This document shows positions 17,197-28,517 of a DNA stretch of 64,000 nt, piece after piece; the stretch's first letter is position 1; every line of letters starts with the position of its first letter. The position numbers were made by a program, and so were the translations under genes. This DNA is from Rhizobiaceae bacterium (GTDB lineage Bacteria; Pseudomonadota; Alphaproteobacteria; Rhizobiales; Rhizobiaceae): contig JARGOF010000015.1 in assembly GCA_029212415.1 (NCBI GenBank), positions 1-64,000 on the forward strand, read 5' to 3'. The notes under the pieces were generated by a model. The model had not been told where the DNA came from. It made no database searches and was given only the letters and a program-made list of their open reading frames with translations.

Positions 17197-18138
17197 TCAG
17201 TTCTGCTGCCGCAAGCTCTTGTCGAACAGGGCGACGAGTTTCGGGTCGAAATTGGCGCGCAGTCTGGCGATCTGTGGTGCAACCGCTTCAATGAAAACAT
17301 TGCGTTCCTGTAGCGTCAGATCACGCACCTCGACGCCTTCGGCGCGCAGTTTCGCGGTGCAGATGGCATCGTCTTCTTCGGCAAATTGCCGTTGCGCCAA
17401 TGTTGCCTTGCGCATCGCCCGTGCCACACCTTCGCGGATATAATCCGGCAAGGCCTCGACGTGCTGCCTGTTGAACAGGGCCAGGGCAACACCCAGCAGA
17501 TGGCCTGTCAGACTGATATGCCGGTGGGTGTCATGCAGCCTGAAATTATAGATGTTGGTCAGTGGGTTTTCCTGTGCATCAACCGTGCCGTCGGCGACAG
17601 CGGCGGGCAGATCCCGCACGTCGATGGCGTGCGGCTCGAAGCCGAGCGTGCGAAAGAGCGCCTTGTGATCCTCATTGGCCAGGGTGCGGATTGTTAAACC
17701 TTTGCAATCCTGCGGGCTGGTGATGACCCTGTCGGCGGTGGAAATATGCCGAAACCCATTGTCCCAGAAATCCATCACGCAATAGCCGGTCCCAGCGGCC
17801 ACGCAGCGGGCCAGTTCGCGGCCCAGTTCCCCGTCCAGGATGGCATAGGCGCTGGCCCGGTCCGGCACGACAAAATGCTGGTCAAAGACACCCAGTTCCG
17901 GCACCCGCCCCGCCAGATAGCTCGACGAAAAATAACAACCGTCGAGTTCTCCCGATTCCACCATGGTCAAAAGGTCGGCCGCCTTCTGGCCGCGCTCGAC
18001 GATGTTCTCATCAAAGATGAAGTTGACGGCATCGCCAAGTTCTTCGTGGAGATATTGCCCCAGAGCCCTGCCGCCGCGCGTATGCACCGATTGCGGCCCC
18101 TGATAGCCGCCAAAACGAATGGTGATCGGTTCTGTCAC
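17197..18138 (-). CDS. TRAP DctP-like solute-binding protein lacking a signal peptide
   Basis: A 313-residue DctP-fold protein with the carboxylate-binding arginine (CKGLTIRTL) and the conserved asparagine region (DAQENPLTNIYNF). It starts directly as MTEPITIRFGGYQG, corresponding to the first strand of mature receptors. GTG at 18138 has GGGAG six bases upstream, and an in-frame stop, that of the preceding gene, lies only 11 codons further up, so no signal sequence can be encoded. It is last in an operon with a TTT transporter, with no TRAP permease nearby. A cytoplasmic binding or enzymatic role is inferred. Confidence 0.85.
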   Translation of the reverse strand: MTEPITIRFGGYQGPQSVHTRGGRALGQYLHEELGDAVNFIFDENIVERGQKAADLLTMVESGELDGCYFSSSYLAGRVPELGVFDQHFVVPDRASAYAILDGELGRELARCVAAGTGYCVMDFWDNGFRHISTADRVITSPQDCKGLTIRTLANEDHKALFRTLGFEPHAIDVRDLPAAVADGTVDAQENPLTNIYNFRLHDTHRHISLTGHLLGVALALFNRQHVEALPDYIREGVARAMRKATLAQRQFAEEDDAICTAKLRAEGVEVRDLTLQERNVFIEAVAPQIARLRANFDPKLVALFDKSLRQQN

Positions 18139-18168
18139 ATCGGTCTCCCGTTCAAGATCAAATGCACT

Positions 18169-19299
18169 CTAGCGCAATTCGGCCATCAATTCTTCCGCGC
18201 TGACCGGCAGGGCAACCGGTGCATTGCGCCGGGCAGACAGATCCATCGCCATGGTCAGCATCAGGTTGGCGTGGCCATCGGCGGCCTTGGCATGGGGGGT
18301 GGATTGACCCGCATAGATACGCTGGAACCAGGAATTGGTTTCCTCGCGCATCGGCCCCCAGAGCTGGCCGCCCTGCATGTCGCCCGGCGGATAGCTGGTC
18401 AGAAAATCGACATGTCTGGGTGCGCCCGGATCAAAACCGTCCGGACTGTAACCAGCGCCCTGGGCAATGTCGGATGCCAGAACCAGGTCGCGGTGGGTAT
18501 CTTCCACGTCGATGACGCCGGCCGTGCCGACGATACCGATCTCGAGACCATAGACGGCGCCCGGCCAGACAACCGGAAGGGCCCAGCTGATGCTCATGCT
18601 CCAGATCGTGCCGTCATCCATGGTCACAATGGCAAAGGTTGCGTCCTTGGTGCCGTGTTCTCCCAGAACCTTGTCGCAGGACTGGGCAAAGACCGAGACC
18701 GGTTTCTTACCCTCCATCAGCCACATGGACATGTCGAGTGAATGGGTGCCGGAAACCACCATGGGCGTCAGGTTGGCGCGGTCCTGGGTGCGGCTGACGG
18801 TGGCGATCGGCACCATCCGGTTCATGAAGGCGCGGGTGACCACCGAGGTCACATCGCCGATCTGGTTGGTGGCAAGTCGTTCCTTGATGGCCAGAAAGCG
18901 GCGGCGGAATCTTTGGGTATAGCCGACGACGGCATCGACACCGGCCGCTTCGATGGCGGCCAGTATCTGCGCAGACTGGCGTGCGTCTGTCGCCAAGGGT
19001 TTTTCGATGAACAGGTCATGGCCGTGTTCCACCGCGAACAGGGTGGGGTCGGTATGAAAATTTTCATCCGTGGCAATGATGACGGCGGTGACCTCCGGTC
19101 GTGCAATCAATTCGCGGTAGTCATTGGTGAAAAAATCGGCACCCGTGTCTTCCTTCAACGCGGCGCCAAGATCGGATTTCAGGTCGCATAGCCCGATCCA
19201 GCCGACACCTGGATAGTCGCGGGCCAGTTCGCCGCGGATCCGGCCGATTGTCCCGCAGCCGATGATGGCCAGCCCGATTTCACGCTTTTGTTTTGCCAA
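18169..19299 (-). CDS. Gfo/Idh/MocA family oxidoreductase
   Basis: A 376-residue protein. A TTG start at 19299 is chosen because AGGAG lies seven bases upstream; a GTG at 19338 overlapping the tctA stop is the alternative. It has Rossmann motif AIIGCGTIGRIRGEL, active-site LFIEKPLAT and VVSGTHSLDMSMWLMEG in the catalytic domain. It is probably a polyol or sugar dehydrogenase acting on the compound imported by the adjacent TTT system. Third paralogue in the window. Confidence 0.9.
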   Translation of the reverse strand: MAKQKREIGLAIIGCGTIGRIRGELARDYPGVGWIGLCDLKSDLGAALKEDTGADFFTNDYRELIARPEVTAVIIATDENFHTDPTLFAVEHGHDLFIEKPLATDARQSAQILAAIEAAGVDAVVGYTQRFRRRFLAIKERLATNQIGDVTSVVTRAFMNRMVPIATVSRTQDRANLTPMVVSGTHSLDMSMWLMEGKKPVSVFAQSCDKVLGEHGTKDATFAIVTMDDGTIWSMSISWALPVVWPGAVYGLEIGIVGTAGVIDVEDTHRDLVLASDIAQGAGYSPDGFDPGAPRHVDFLTSYPPGDMQGGQLWGPMREETNSWFQRIYAGQSTPHAKAADGHANLMLTMAMDLSARRNAPVALPVSAEELMAELR

Positions 19300-19334
19300 T
19301 GTGCTTCTCCTGGTAGGAACGTCCGCCCGTGGTC

Positions 19335-20828
19335 TCACACGGCCGCTTTTGACGGATCAGACGGTTTGCTGAAGAGACGGCGTATGCCGTCGATAATGAC
19401 GAGGGCGATAAAGATGATCAGCACCGTTCCGATCCATTGGGACGCCACATAGGACCAGGATTTGTCCTCGAAAATGAACAGTGAACGGCGCAGGTTCTCG
19501 TCGGCGAGCGGTGCCAGGATAACGCCCAGGACCATGGGTGCGACGGGAAATTTGAACCGTGACATCAGCCAGCCGAAGATGCCTGCTGCAAACATGATCC
19601 AGACATCGAAGATTGACAGTTTTACCGAATAGGCCCCGATGATGCAGACGGGCAATATCAGTGGCATCAATATGCCGCGCGGCAGGCTGAACAGGCGCAC
19701 ACAGGGGCGAATCAGCATCAATGCCGCCACATACATGATCATGTTTGCCACCACCAGGGCGGCATAGATGAAATAGATCAGGCCGGGATGGTCGGTCTCG
19801 ATGGTCGGGCCGACAACGACATTTTTCAAGGTGAGGGCCGCCAGCAGGGCGGCCGCTGCCGCATTGCCGGGGATGCCGAGTGCCAGGGTCGGCAGCATGG
19901 AGCCGCCAATATTGGCATTGTTCGCCGTTTCTGCGCAGACGATCGCCTCATAGCTTCCCTTGCCCCATTTGGCGCGCTCCTCGGGACTGGCGCGCCGCCG
20001 TCCGATATCATAGGACAGGAAGGACGCCACATTGGCCCCTGCGCCGGGGATTGCCCCGATGACGGTGCCCAGAACACCGGATCGAACGGCTGATTTGAAA
20101 TATTTCATGATCATCCGCAGGGGTGGAACCACCCGGTCCACCCCGCTGGGGATGGTCGGAGCGGAGGGGGAGGGCAGGGTGCGCAGGATTTCCGCCAGAC
20201 CGAACAGGCCGATCAGCACCGGCACATAGGAAATGCCGTCGAAAAGCGCGAATGTGCCAAAGGTGAAGCGCGGCGTCGCATGAATGGCGTCCAGGCCGAC
20301 AAAGGCCACCAGCATGCCGAGCCAGCCGGAAATCCATCCCTTGAGCGGCATTTCTCCCGTCGACATGGTGCCGGCCACCAGAATGCCGGTCAGCGCCAGC
20401 AGAAACATTTCCCAGGAACGGAAATTGAGCGCAAAGGTCAGCAGCAGCGGGATAAAGGCGACCAGCAGGATAATGCCCACCCAGCCGCCAATGAAAGATG
20501 ACGCTATGGCCATGCCGAGAGCCTGTCCACCTTCACCGCGCTGGGCCAATTGGTGCCCCTCGATCATTGTCGGCACGGCATCCGGCGTTCCCGGGATATT
20601 GATCAGCACGGCCGATATGGCCCCGCCAAAAACACTTCCCGTATAAACACCCAGCATGAAGCAGATGGCGGAATTCTGGCCCATGCCGGCGGAAAGACCA
20701 ATCAGAAGCCCCATGGCCATGGTGGTCGAAAGTCCCGGCAATGCACCCCAGATGATGCCGAGGCAAACACCGGCGGTGGTGACCAGCAGAAGGTAGGGCG
20801 ATAGAGCCAGAAGAATTGAGTCAAGCAT
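19335..20828 (-). CDS. tctA: Tripartite tricarboxylate transporter large permease (TctA)
   Basis: A 497-residue membrane protein with about 12 helices. Its signatures are GALPGLSTTMAMGLLIGLSA near residue 28, the ISAVLINIPGTPDAVPTMIEG loop and the second-half repeat NANIGGSMLPTLALGIPGN. The C-terminus is a short basic tail. It pairs with tctB nine bases upstream and with the tctC gene beyond; this is the second TTT set. Confidence 0.95.
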   Translation of the reverse strand: MLDSILLALSPYLLLVTTAGVCLGIIWGALPGLSTTMAMGLLIGLSAGMGQNSAICFMLGVYTGSVFGGAISAVLINIPGTPDAVPTMIEGHQLAQRGEGGQALGMAIASSFIGGWVGIILLVAFIPLLLTFALNFRSWEMFLLALTGILVAGTMSTGEMPLKGWISGWLGMLVAFVGLDAIHATPRFTFGTFALFDGISYVPVLIGLFGLAEILRTLPSPSAPTIPSGVDRVVPPLRMIMKYFKSAVRSGVLGTVIGAIPGAGANVASFLSYDIGRRRASPEERAKWGKGSYEAIVCAETANNANIGGSMLPTLALGIPGNAAAAALLAALTLKNVVVGPTIETDHPGLIYFIYAALVVANMIMYVAALMLIRPCVRLFSLPRGILMPLILPVCIIGAYSVKLSIFDVWIMFAAGIFGWLMSRFKFPVAPMVLGVILAPLADENLRRSLFIFEDKSWSYVASQWIGTVLIIFIALVIIDGIRRLFSKPSDPSKAAV

Positions 20829-20837
20829 TGCGGTGGT

Positions 20838-21416
20838 TCACGATCCGGGCAGTGGAACATGAAACATGTTCCGGAAAACAAGCGACAGGAAGACGGTCCA
20901 GACAATGGAGATCGTCAGGCTGATCCATAGGGGCCCGCGCCAGAAGAGGCTCATGATGACCACCAGCACGACAATTGTGACCGGTTCGAAGGCGCTGAGC
21001 ACAAGGGGAAATCCACCCAGCACGAAATCGGTGCGGAAGGTCAGGATCTGCAGGGCGCTGATATAGATCAACACGCATAAGGCCAGTGCCAAAGTGCGCA
21101 ATTCGGTTGGCAAATCCCAGTCGAAAGGCGCCATGCGCGTTGCCAGGAGCCGGGATGCGCGCCAGCGTTGCCAGGCGGTCCAGGCCAGTGCCAGGGCCAT
21201 CAGGCCAAGGCTGGCCGCAGTCAGGAAAGGCAGCAGTCCCGGCGCGGTTGCAAGCGAGCCTGGAACAGGAAGGGCCAGTGATCCGGCCATGAAGGCAGCG
21301 GCGATGAGCAGGAGGAACGCCGATGCAATGAAATCCATCAGGGGGCTGGCAAAGCCGGCGCCTGCCTCTTCGCCCTCGAAGATTACCTGTTTTGGCGGTG
21401 TGTCTGGTTTGGCCAT
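20838..21416 (-). CDS. tctB: Tripartite tricarboxylate transporter small permease (TctB)
   Basis: A 192-residue membrane protein with a cytosolic N-terminal tail of about 25 residues, then helices near residues 27-48, 58-80, 107-127 and 140-175. It is identified by topology, length and position between tctC and tctA. Like other TctB proteins it has little sequence conservation. Confidence 0.82.
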   Translation of the reverse strand: MAKPDTPPKQVIFEGEEAGAGFASPLMDFIASAFLLLIAAAFMAGSLALPVPGSLATAPGLLPFLTAASLGLMALALAWTAWQRWRASRLLATRMAPFDWDLPTELRTLALALCVLIYISALQILTFRTDFVLGGFPLVLSAFEPVTIVVLVVIMSLFWRGPLWISLTISIVWTVFLSLVFRNMFHVPLPGS

Positions 21417-21516
21417 GTTCGATTGCTGCGCCTTGGCTGTGCATTGCAGGAATTGCCGGACGGGTGAACAGGATCAAGCCCGCCCGGCATGCCGTCTTGG
21501 TCGGCTGGAAGGCTGA

Positions 21517-22623
21517 CTACTTGATCGGTGGTTTCTTGTAACCCTGCGGTGGCCACCAGGCGTCAAAATCTTCAGGTGCGGGCAGGCCGAGTTCTTCGGC
21601 CGTCTTGAGTGTTGCGCCGATCGCTTCCTGGTTCTTGTTGAAAATGTCGACGGTGATGGTCTCCATCAGTGCAGCTTCGCGATCGGCCTCTTCTCCCATC
21701 TTGATTTCCGGCTGCAGGTATTTTGATTCCAGCAGGTCCTTGAAACCTTGCGAACTGGCGGCCGCGAAAAAGGCGTCGGCGACCTCCTGCAGGATTTCTG
21801 CCGGAACGTCGCGTTTCATGATGAAATTATAGGTGGCGCCCACCGGCAGGAATTTGCGCGATTCCGGCAGGATCGTCCCTATGCTCGGCAAGATGGTGCC
21901 GTCTTTCAGCGCGATATCCTCCGTGCTGGTCTGGCAAAGGTTGCGCAACTCACCGGCCCGGATCAGGTCGATATGTTCATGCAGGCCGCCTCCGGCAATA
22001 TCGGTCTCGCCTTGAAGTCCGGCCAGGGTTGCGGGTTTTCCGCCCTTGTAGGGAACATATTTCAGGGAAACGCCGGCCAGATTGGCAACGATCAGCGCAA
22101 GTTCATGCCACACGCCACCGGTGCCTGACGTGGAAATGGATATTTTCCCCGGGTCGGCTTTTGCCGCCTCGATGACATCCTGGAAGGTCTGGAAGGGCGA
22201 ATCCTTGCGCACCGACCAGCTGGCAATGGCATTGCCGGCCTTGAACTGGACCCATTCTTCCCACGGCACCAGGTCCACATGACCCAGAACCCGAACAAAA
22301 CGGTTGTAATTGGCGCCGCCCAGAACGGTGTATCCATCGGAGGGGGCTGCGGCGACATATTGGGTGGCAACGCCGCCTACGGCGCCTGGCTTGTTGATCA
22401 CGTCAACCTTCCAGCCCTTGGCATTGGCCATTTCCTCGGCCAGTTTGCGCATTACCGTATCGGTGCCGCCACCGGCGGAATACATGACGACGACGGTAAT
22501 GGGGCGTTCGGGAAAGCCTGCCGCGCGGGCCGGACCGGTCAGCGTGATGTGCAATGCGCCAAGGCCTGCCACGGAGCCGGCCAGAAAGCCCCTTCGATTG
22601 ATCTTGCCTGTTGTCTTTGTCAT
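21517..22623 (-). CDS. tctC: Tripartite tricarboxylate transporter binding protein (TctC/Bug), Tat-type signal
   Basis: A 368-residue protein with GGGAGG six bases before its ATG. The N-terminus has a twin-arginine motif, NRRGFLAGSVAG, followed by a hydrophobic stretch ending near ARAAGFP, suggesting folded export by Tat. The mature start FPERPITVVVMYSAGGG and VPYKGGKPATLAGLQGE are Bug-fold signatures. It is about 40 residues longer than typical Bug proteins, mainly at the proline-rich C-terminus. Confidence 0.92.
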   Translation of the reverse strand: MTKTTGKINRRGFLAGSVAGLGALHITLTGPARAAGFPERPITVVVMYSAGGGTDTVMRKLAEEMANAKGWKVDVINKPGAVGGVATQYVAAAPSDGYTVLGGANYNRFVRVLGHVDLVPWEEWVQFKAGNAIASWSVRKDSPFQTFQDVIEAAKADPGKISISTSGTGGVWHELALIVANLAGVSLKYVPYKGGKPATLAGLQGETDIAGGGLHEHIDLIRAGELRNLCQTSTEDIALKDGTILPSIGTILPESRKFLPVGATYNFIMKRDVPAEILQEVADAFFAAASSQGFKDLLESKYLQPEIKMGEEADREAALMETITVDIFNKNQEAIGATLKTAEELGLPAPEDFDAWWPPQGYKKPPIK

Positions 22624-22668
22624 TTCATTCCTCCCGTTTATTGATTGTGCTGTTTTCCAGCTTGGTAT

Positions 22669-23244
22669 CTATTGCGGCCCCCAGTGAGGCCTGTCGGAAA
22701 CGAATGCCGTGACACTCGGCTCCACATCGGTGGCATTGAAGGCATTCCAGCGATTGTTGAATCCGAACAGGGCAATCACCGCGCCGATCTCGACGATCTG
22801 CTCATCTGTGAAATGGCGCTTGAGTTCGGCCATGTCCTCTGGGGTTGCATAGGAAGGGCACTGGCCCCCGGTGACCGCAACACGCAGGGCAGCCTTTTCC
22901 GCATCGGAGAAAAGCGGACTGTCTTCAAAGGCCCAGATCGCATCCAGTTTTTCGTCGCTGACCCCGTTATCCGCACCATTCTTGAACGTATGCGCAGAGC
23001 AATAGACACATCCATTGGCCCGGCTTGTCACATGGGCGACCATCCAGCGCAGGGCCGGGTCGACCGTGCCGTCTGGATTGCGGACAATGGCGCGGATGAG
23101 ACCCAGTGCGGCGCGGGCAATTTCCGGTCGCCGCGCCAGCGTCAGCATTGAATTTGCGGTGAACCCGGTTGAAGAGGCCAGCCATTCGATGTCAGCCCTG
23201 GCCGCATCGGATTCTTCCAGCGTCAGGGGCGCAATGTGAGGCAT
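22669..23244 (-). CDS. Carboxymuconolactone decarboxylase/AhpD-like protein
   Basis: A 191-residue protein with the redox core CVYCSAHTFKNG, the CxxCxxH arrangement of AhpD-type alkylhydroperoxidases, in an all-helical fold. It may reduce peroxides or act as a gamma-carboxymuconolactone decarboxylase-like enzyme; the cysteine pair favours the former. First gene of the tctCBA-oxidoreductase operon and divergent from the LysR gene. Confidence 0.88.
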   Translation of the reverse strand: MPHIAPLTLEESDAARADIEWLASSTGFTANSMLTLARRPEIARAALGLIRAIVRNPDGTVDPALRWMVAHVTSRANGCVYCSAHTFKNGADNGVSDEKLDAIWAFEDSPLFSDAEKAALRVAVTGGQCPSYATPEDMAELKRHFTDEQIVEIGAVIALFGFNNRWNAFNATDVEPSVTAFVSDRPHWGPQ

Positions 23245-23311
23245 GTATCTGTTTCTCCAAATGAAGCTTCGTGTCTGCCGGTTTGCTTTGCCTCTGCATG
23301 ACGATCAGGCG

Positions 23312-23340
23312 ACAAAGTTATCGATGATCGATAACATTGT
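23312..23340. promoter_or_regulatory. 29-bp palindrome in the LysR/operon intergenic region
   Basis: The core GTTATCGATGATCGATAAC (23317-23335) is a perfect 9+1+9 palindrome. After one mismatched base pair it extends to ACAA (23312-23315) and TTGT (23337-23340). It is in the 250-base gap between the divergent LysR gene and the CMD gene, 68 bases before the CMD start, where a LysR-type site would be expected. Confidence 0.7.
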
Positions 23341-23494
23341 GACCGCTGAGCTGCTGTCGGCAAATCATTTGTCGATATGACCTGCATCAGGATTGGTGAT
23401 TGGCCGCCGGTCGGATGGCTGCCGCTTGACAAAGCATCCCGGTACACTGATCATTAATACTGATAGAAAACAGAATATTGCATCAGGAAAACAC

Positions 23495-24415
23495 ATGCGG
23501 CTTCGTCAATTGCGATTTCTGGTGGCGGTCTATGAAGAGGGATCCTTCACCACCGCTGCCCACCGAGTGCACGCCACCCAATCGGGCATGAGCATGCAGA
23601 TCAAGGCCCTGGAGGAAAGCCTGCAGGTCAGGCTTTTTGACCGTTCTCCATCCGGTGTGACGCCCACCCGGGCGGGCGAACTGGCCTATCAGCGGGCAAC
23701 CCGCGTTTTGCGGGAACTGGGTGGCATCAAATCGGACCTGGCGATGATGGAGGATCACATCACCGGATCGGTCAGTGTCGGACTGATGCCGACAACGACG
23801 CGCACGGTCATTGCGCCTGTGCTGGCCAAATTCGCTTCCCTTTACCCGGATGTCGATATCAAGATGGAAGAGGCCTATAGTGCCCAGCTGAGCGCCGGGG
23901 TCATGGCCGGACGGCTTGATTTTGCGCTTGTTCCACCGACCCAATCCTATCGCGGATTGAAGGTCACCCACATGGACAGCGATGTGGAGGTTTTTGTGAC
24001 CGCGCCCGATAAGGGCCGCGACAATCTCAGTGCCATTGACCTGACAGGTGTGGAGCCGCTCAAGCTGGTTCTGCCGGGGCCGGACAATGCCCGCCGGGCG
24101 AAGATCGATTCCAGCCTCAAGACCTTCAATATTCCGGTCAGGGCGATCATGGAGCTGGACGCCATGATGGCGACCCTTGATCTGGTGGCGCGTAGCGACT
24201 GGACGACCATCGCGCCGGGTTGCCTGGTCATTGCGGACATGGAATCCCGGCAAAGGTTTCTGCATCCGATCACCCGGCCCGCCATGGCAGTGGACTATGT
24301 GCTGATTGAGCCGGCATCAACACCCTTGTCACCGGCAGCCCAATTGCTCTGCGAAGAACTGCAGGCAGAGCTCAGCCGGGTCTGCCAGCGTTGCCGCGAC
24401 GAACTCGGCTCGTAG
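23495..24415 (+). CDS. LysR family transcriptional regulator
   Basis: A 306-residue protein starting MRLRQLRFLVAVYEEGSF; the frame is open 34 codons further up but this Met matches the family. The winged helix-turn-helix spans residues 1-60 (THATQSGMSMQIKALE-type recognition region), followed by a two-lobe effector domain (GSVSVGLMPTTTRTVIAPVL). It most likely controls the divergent CMD-tctCBA-oxidoreductase operon in response to the transported acid. It is convergent with the hydrolase gene, seven bases apart. Confidence 0.93.
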   Translation: MRLRQLRFLVAVYEEGSFTTAAHRVHATQSGMSMQIKALEESLQVRLFDRSPSGVTPTRAGELAYQRATRVLRELGGIKSDLAMMEDHITGSVSVGLMPTTTRTVIAPVLAKFASLYPDVDIKMEEAYSAQLSAGVMAGRLDFALVPPTQSYRGLKVTHMDSDVEVFVTAPDKGRDNLSAIDLTGVEPLKLVLPGPDNARRAKIDSSLKTFNIPVRAIMELDAMMATLDLVARSDWTTIAPGCLVIADMESRQRFLHPITRPAMAVDYVLIEPASTPLSPAAQLLCEELQAELSRVCQRCRDELGS

Positions 24416-24421
24416 ACACCT

Positions 24422-25231
24422 TCACAGCCATTGCGCAAGAACCCGGTTGAAGGCTTCGGGGTTCTCGATGTTGGCCAGATGCGCCGCATCGGGTATTTCC
24501 TCAAAACGGGCGCCCGGTGTTTTTGCCGCCATATCCCGCATCACGGCAGCAGGTGCCGCAGGATCGTGGGCGCCACCCACATAGAGGACCGGCACGGCGA
24601 TCATTCCAAGGTCCTTGAGATAGTCGAGTGACAGCAGGCAGGCCGCTGATCCGGTGTAACCGGCAACGCTGGTGGCCATGATCATGTCGCGTACGCCGGC
24701 CAGCGTCTCGGTGTTGGAGGGGGCGTTGCGAAAGCCTTCGGTGAACCAGCGCTCAAGCGTCGGGCTGGCCACGGCCTGCATCCCGCCCGCCTGTGCATTG
24801 GCAATATTGGCGGGCCATATCTGCTGGTAGATATCAGGCGCATCGGCTCTGGCGTCACAACATACGAGCCGTTTGATGCGGTCGCGATGCTGCAGCGCCA
24901 GACCAAGCCCGGTCATGCCGCCAAGCGACAGGCCGACAAAATCCGCTGAAGTGATCTGCAGTCTGTCCATCAGTCCGACAACATCATTGACCAGCTTGTC
25001 GAAATCATAGGGCGGGGTTGGCGCACTGCTGCGCCCATGGCCTCTGGTGTCATAGCGAAGCACCCGGTGCTTCTTCACAAGTGATGCAAGCTGCAAATCC
25101 CACATGCGGTAATCGGTCGCCAGGGAATTGGACAGGATCAGCCAGGGCGCATCGGCAGGGCCATCGACCCTGCAGGCAAGGTTGACATCATCCAGATCAA
25201 TCTGGTGCTCGCCGTTTTCCAAAGTGCTCAT
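24422..25231 (-). CDS. Alpha/beta hydrolase, 3-oxoadipate enol-lactonase-like
   Basis: A 269-residue alpha/beta hydrolase. The oxyanion region is ILSNSLATDYRMW, the nucleophile elbow VGLSLGGMTGLG (Ser), and the catalytic His lies in IPDAAHLANIENP. The overall pattern resembles PcaD, which opens the enol-lactone of the beta-ketoadipate pathway, but no other pca genes are present, so the lactone or ester substrate is uncertain. Its ATG overlaps the stop of the luciferase-like gene as ATGA, so the two are coupled. Confidence 0.88.
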   Translation of the reverse strand: MSTLENGEHQIDLDDVNLACRVDGPADAPWLILSNSLATDYRMWDLQLASLVKKHRVLRYDTRGHGRSSAPTPPYDFDKLVNDVVGLMDRLQITSADFVGLSLGGMTGLGLALQHRDRIKRLVCCDARADAPDIYQQIWPANIANAQAGGMQAVASPTLERWFTEGFRNAPSNTETLAGVRDMIMATSVAGYTGSAACLLSLDYLKDLGMIAVPVLYVGGAHDPAAPAAVMRDMAAKTPGARFEEIPDAAHLANIENPEAFNRVLAQWL

Positions 25232-26334
25232 TGTGCGGCCGCCGTTTCTGACACGATCGCCTGATTGACCTTTGGCATGACCTTTTCCGCCATCAGCACC
25301 ATGGATTGGCGTCCCATCTCGACATCGCTCCAGTCGTGACCGGCATAGACCAGCTGGCCGAAATCGCCGACCTCGTCACGAAATGCCAGGATCTGATCGC
25401 TGACACTGTCCGGGTCCCCGTGGATGACCAGCCGGTCGAGGACATAGTCAAGCGTGACCGCCTCATCCGGCATGTTCTGGTCTTCCTTGAACAGGTTCAA
25501 CCGTCCGCCCCGCTTCATTTTGGCCAATAGCTGACTGTAGTAGAGCACATAGGGGCTGCCCTTGTCGCGCGCATAGCGCCGGGCCTTGCCTGCATCCTCG
25601 CAAACGCAGATATTCTTGGCGATGCGCCAGTTTGCCGGGTCAGCCTTGCGGCCCCCCTGAGTGCAGCCTTCGACATAATTGGGCCAATGGGTCTTGACCC
25701 ATTTGGGCAGCAGGAAATTGCCTGACATCGGTTCCCATCCGCGCGCAGCCATGGCGGTAACCCCTTTCGAATAGGGTGCCACAACGGTCCCGATGATCGG
25801 CGGATGGGGCGCCTGGAACGGTTTCATGATCTCGCCCTGGCCGATTTCCGGCATCATCGTCTTGCGGGTCGTCACCTGATAGAATTCACCCTTCAGATCG
25901 TAAGGGGCAGAGCCCTTCCAGATATCCAGCACCATGTCGATACATTCGACGAACATGGCGTTGCGGTCCTTGTCCAGATTGCCGAAGACCTCCGCATCGG
26001 ACATCAGCCCGCCGGGTGAAATGCCGAACATCAACCGGCCTTCCAGCATGTGGTCGAGCATGGCGACTTCAGCAGCCACCCGCGCCGGATGGGAATTGGG
26101 CATGTTGATCGTGCCGGTTCCCAGCCGGATGTTTTTTGTTTCATAGGCAAGGCTTGCCATGAAGGCCACGGTTGACGTGATCACTTCGGCAAGGTCCGTC
26201 GTGTGTTCGCCGCAATAACCCTCCACATAGCCAAGCCTGTCTGCCAGAAGGAAGGCTTCGCGGTCCTCTTTCATGGATTGAGCGATGGGTTTGCCAACCG
26301 GATGAATCGGCATGGTGAAAAACGAAAGGTCCAT
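25228..26334 (-). CDS. Luciferase-like (LLM) flavin-dependent monooxygenase
   Basis: A 368-residue TIM-barrel protein. The start at 26334 (MDLSFFTMPIHPVGKPIAQS) matches the family; the frame is open 57 codons upstream. CGEHTTDL, GTGTINMPNSHPARVAAEVA and MFGISPGGLMSDAEVFGN are LLM signatures for FMN binding. It would use reduced flavin from a partner reductase to oxygenate, for example, a cyclic ketone or aldehyde. Pairing with a lactonase-like hydrolase suggests lactone formation followed by ring opening. Confidence 0.9.
   Translation of the reverse strand: MDLSFFTMPIHPVGKPIAQSMKEDREAFLLADRLGYVEGYCGEHTTDLAEVITSTVAFMASLAYETKNIRLGTGTINMPNSHPARVAAEVAMLDHMLEGRLMFGISPGGLMSDAEVFGNLDKDRNAMFVECIDMVLDIWKGSAPYDLKGEFYQVTTRKTMMPEIGQGEIMKPFQAPHPPIIGTVVAPYSKGVTAMAARGWEPMSGNFLLPKWVKTHWPNYVEGCTQGGRKADPANWRIAKNICVCEDAGKARRYARDKGSPYVLYYSQLLAKMKRGGRLNLFKEDQNMPDEAVTLDYVLDRLVIHGDPDSVSDQILAFRDEVGDFGQLVYAGHDWSDVEMGRQSMVLMAEKVMPKVNQAIVSETAAAQ

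Positions 26335-28513
<2,179 letters not shown>

Positions 28514-28517
<4 letters not shown>

Noticed and set aside
23426-23460. TTGACA as a LysR promoter
   Set aside because: The -35 is perfect but no -10 lies at 16-18 bases, so a promoter was not annotated.
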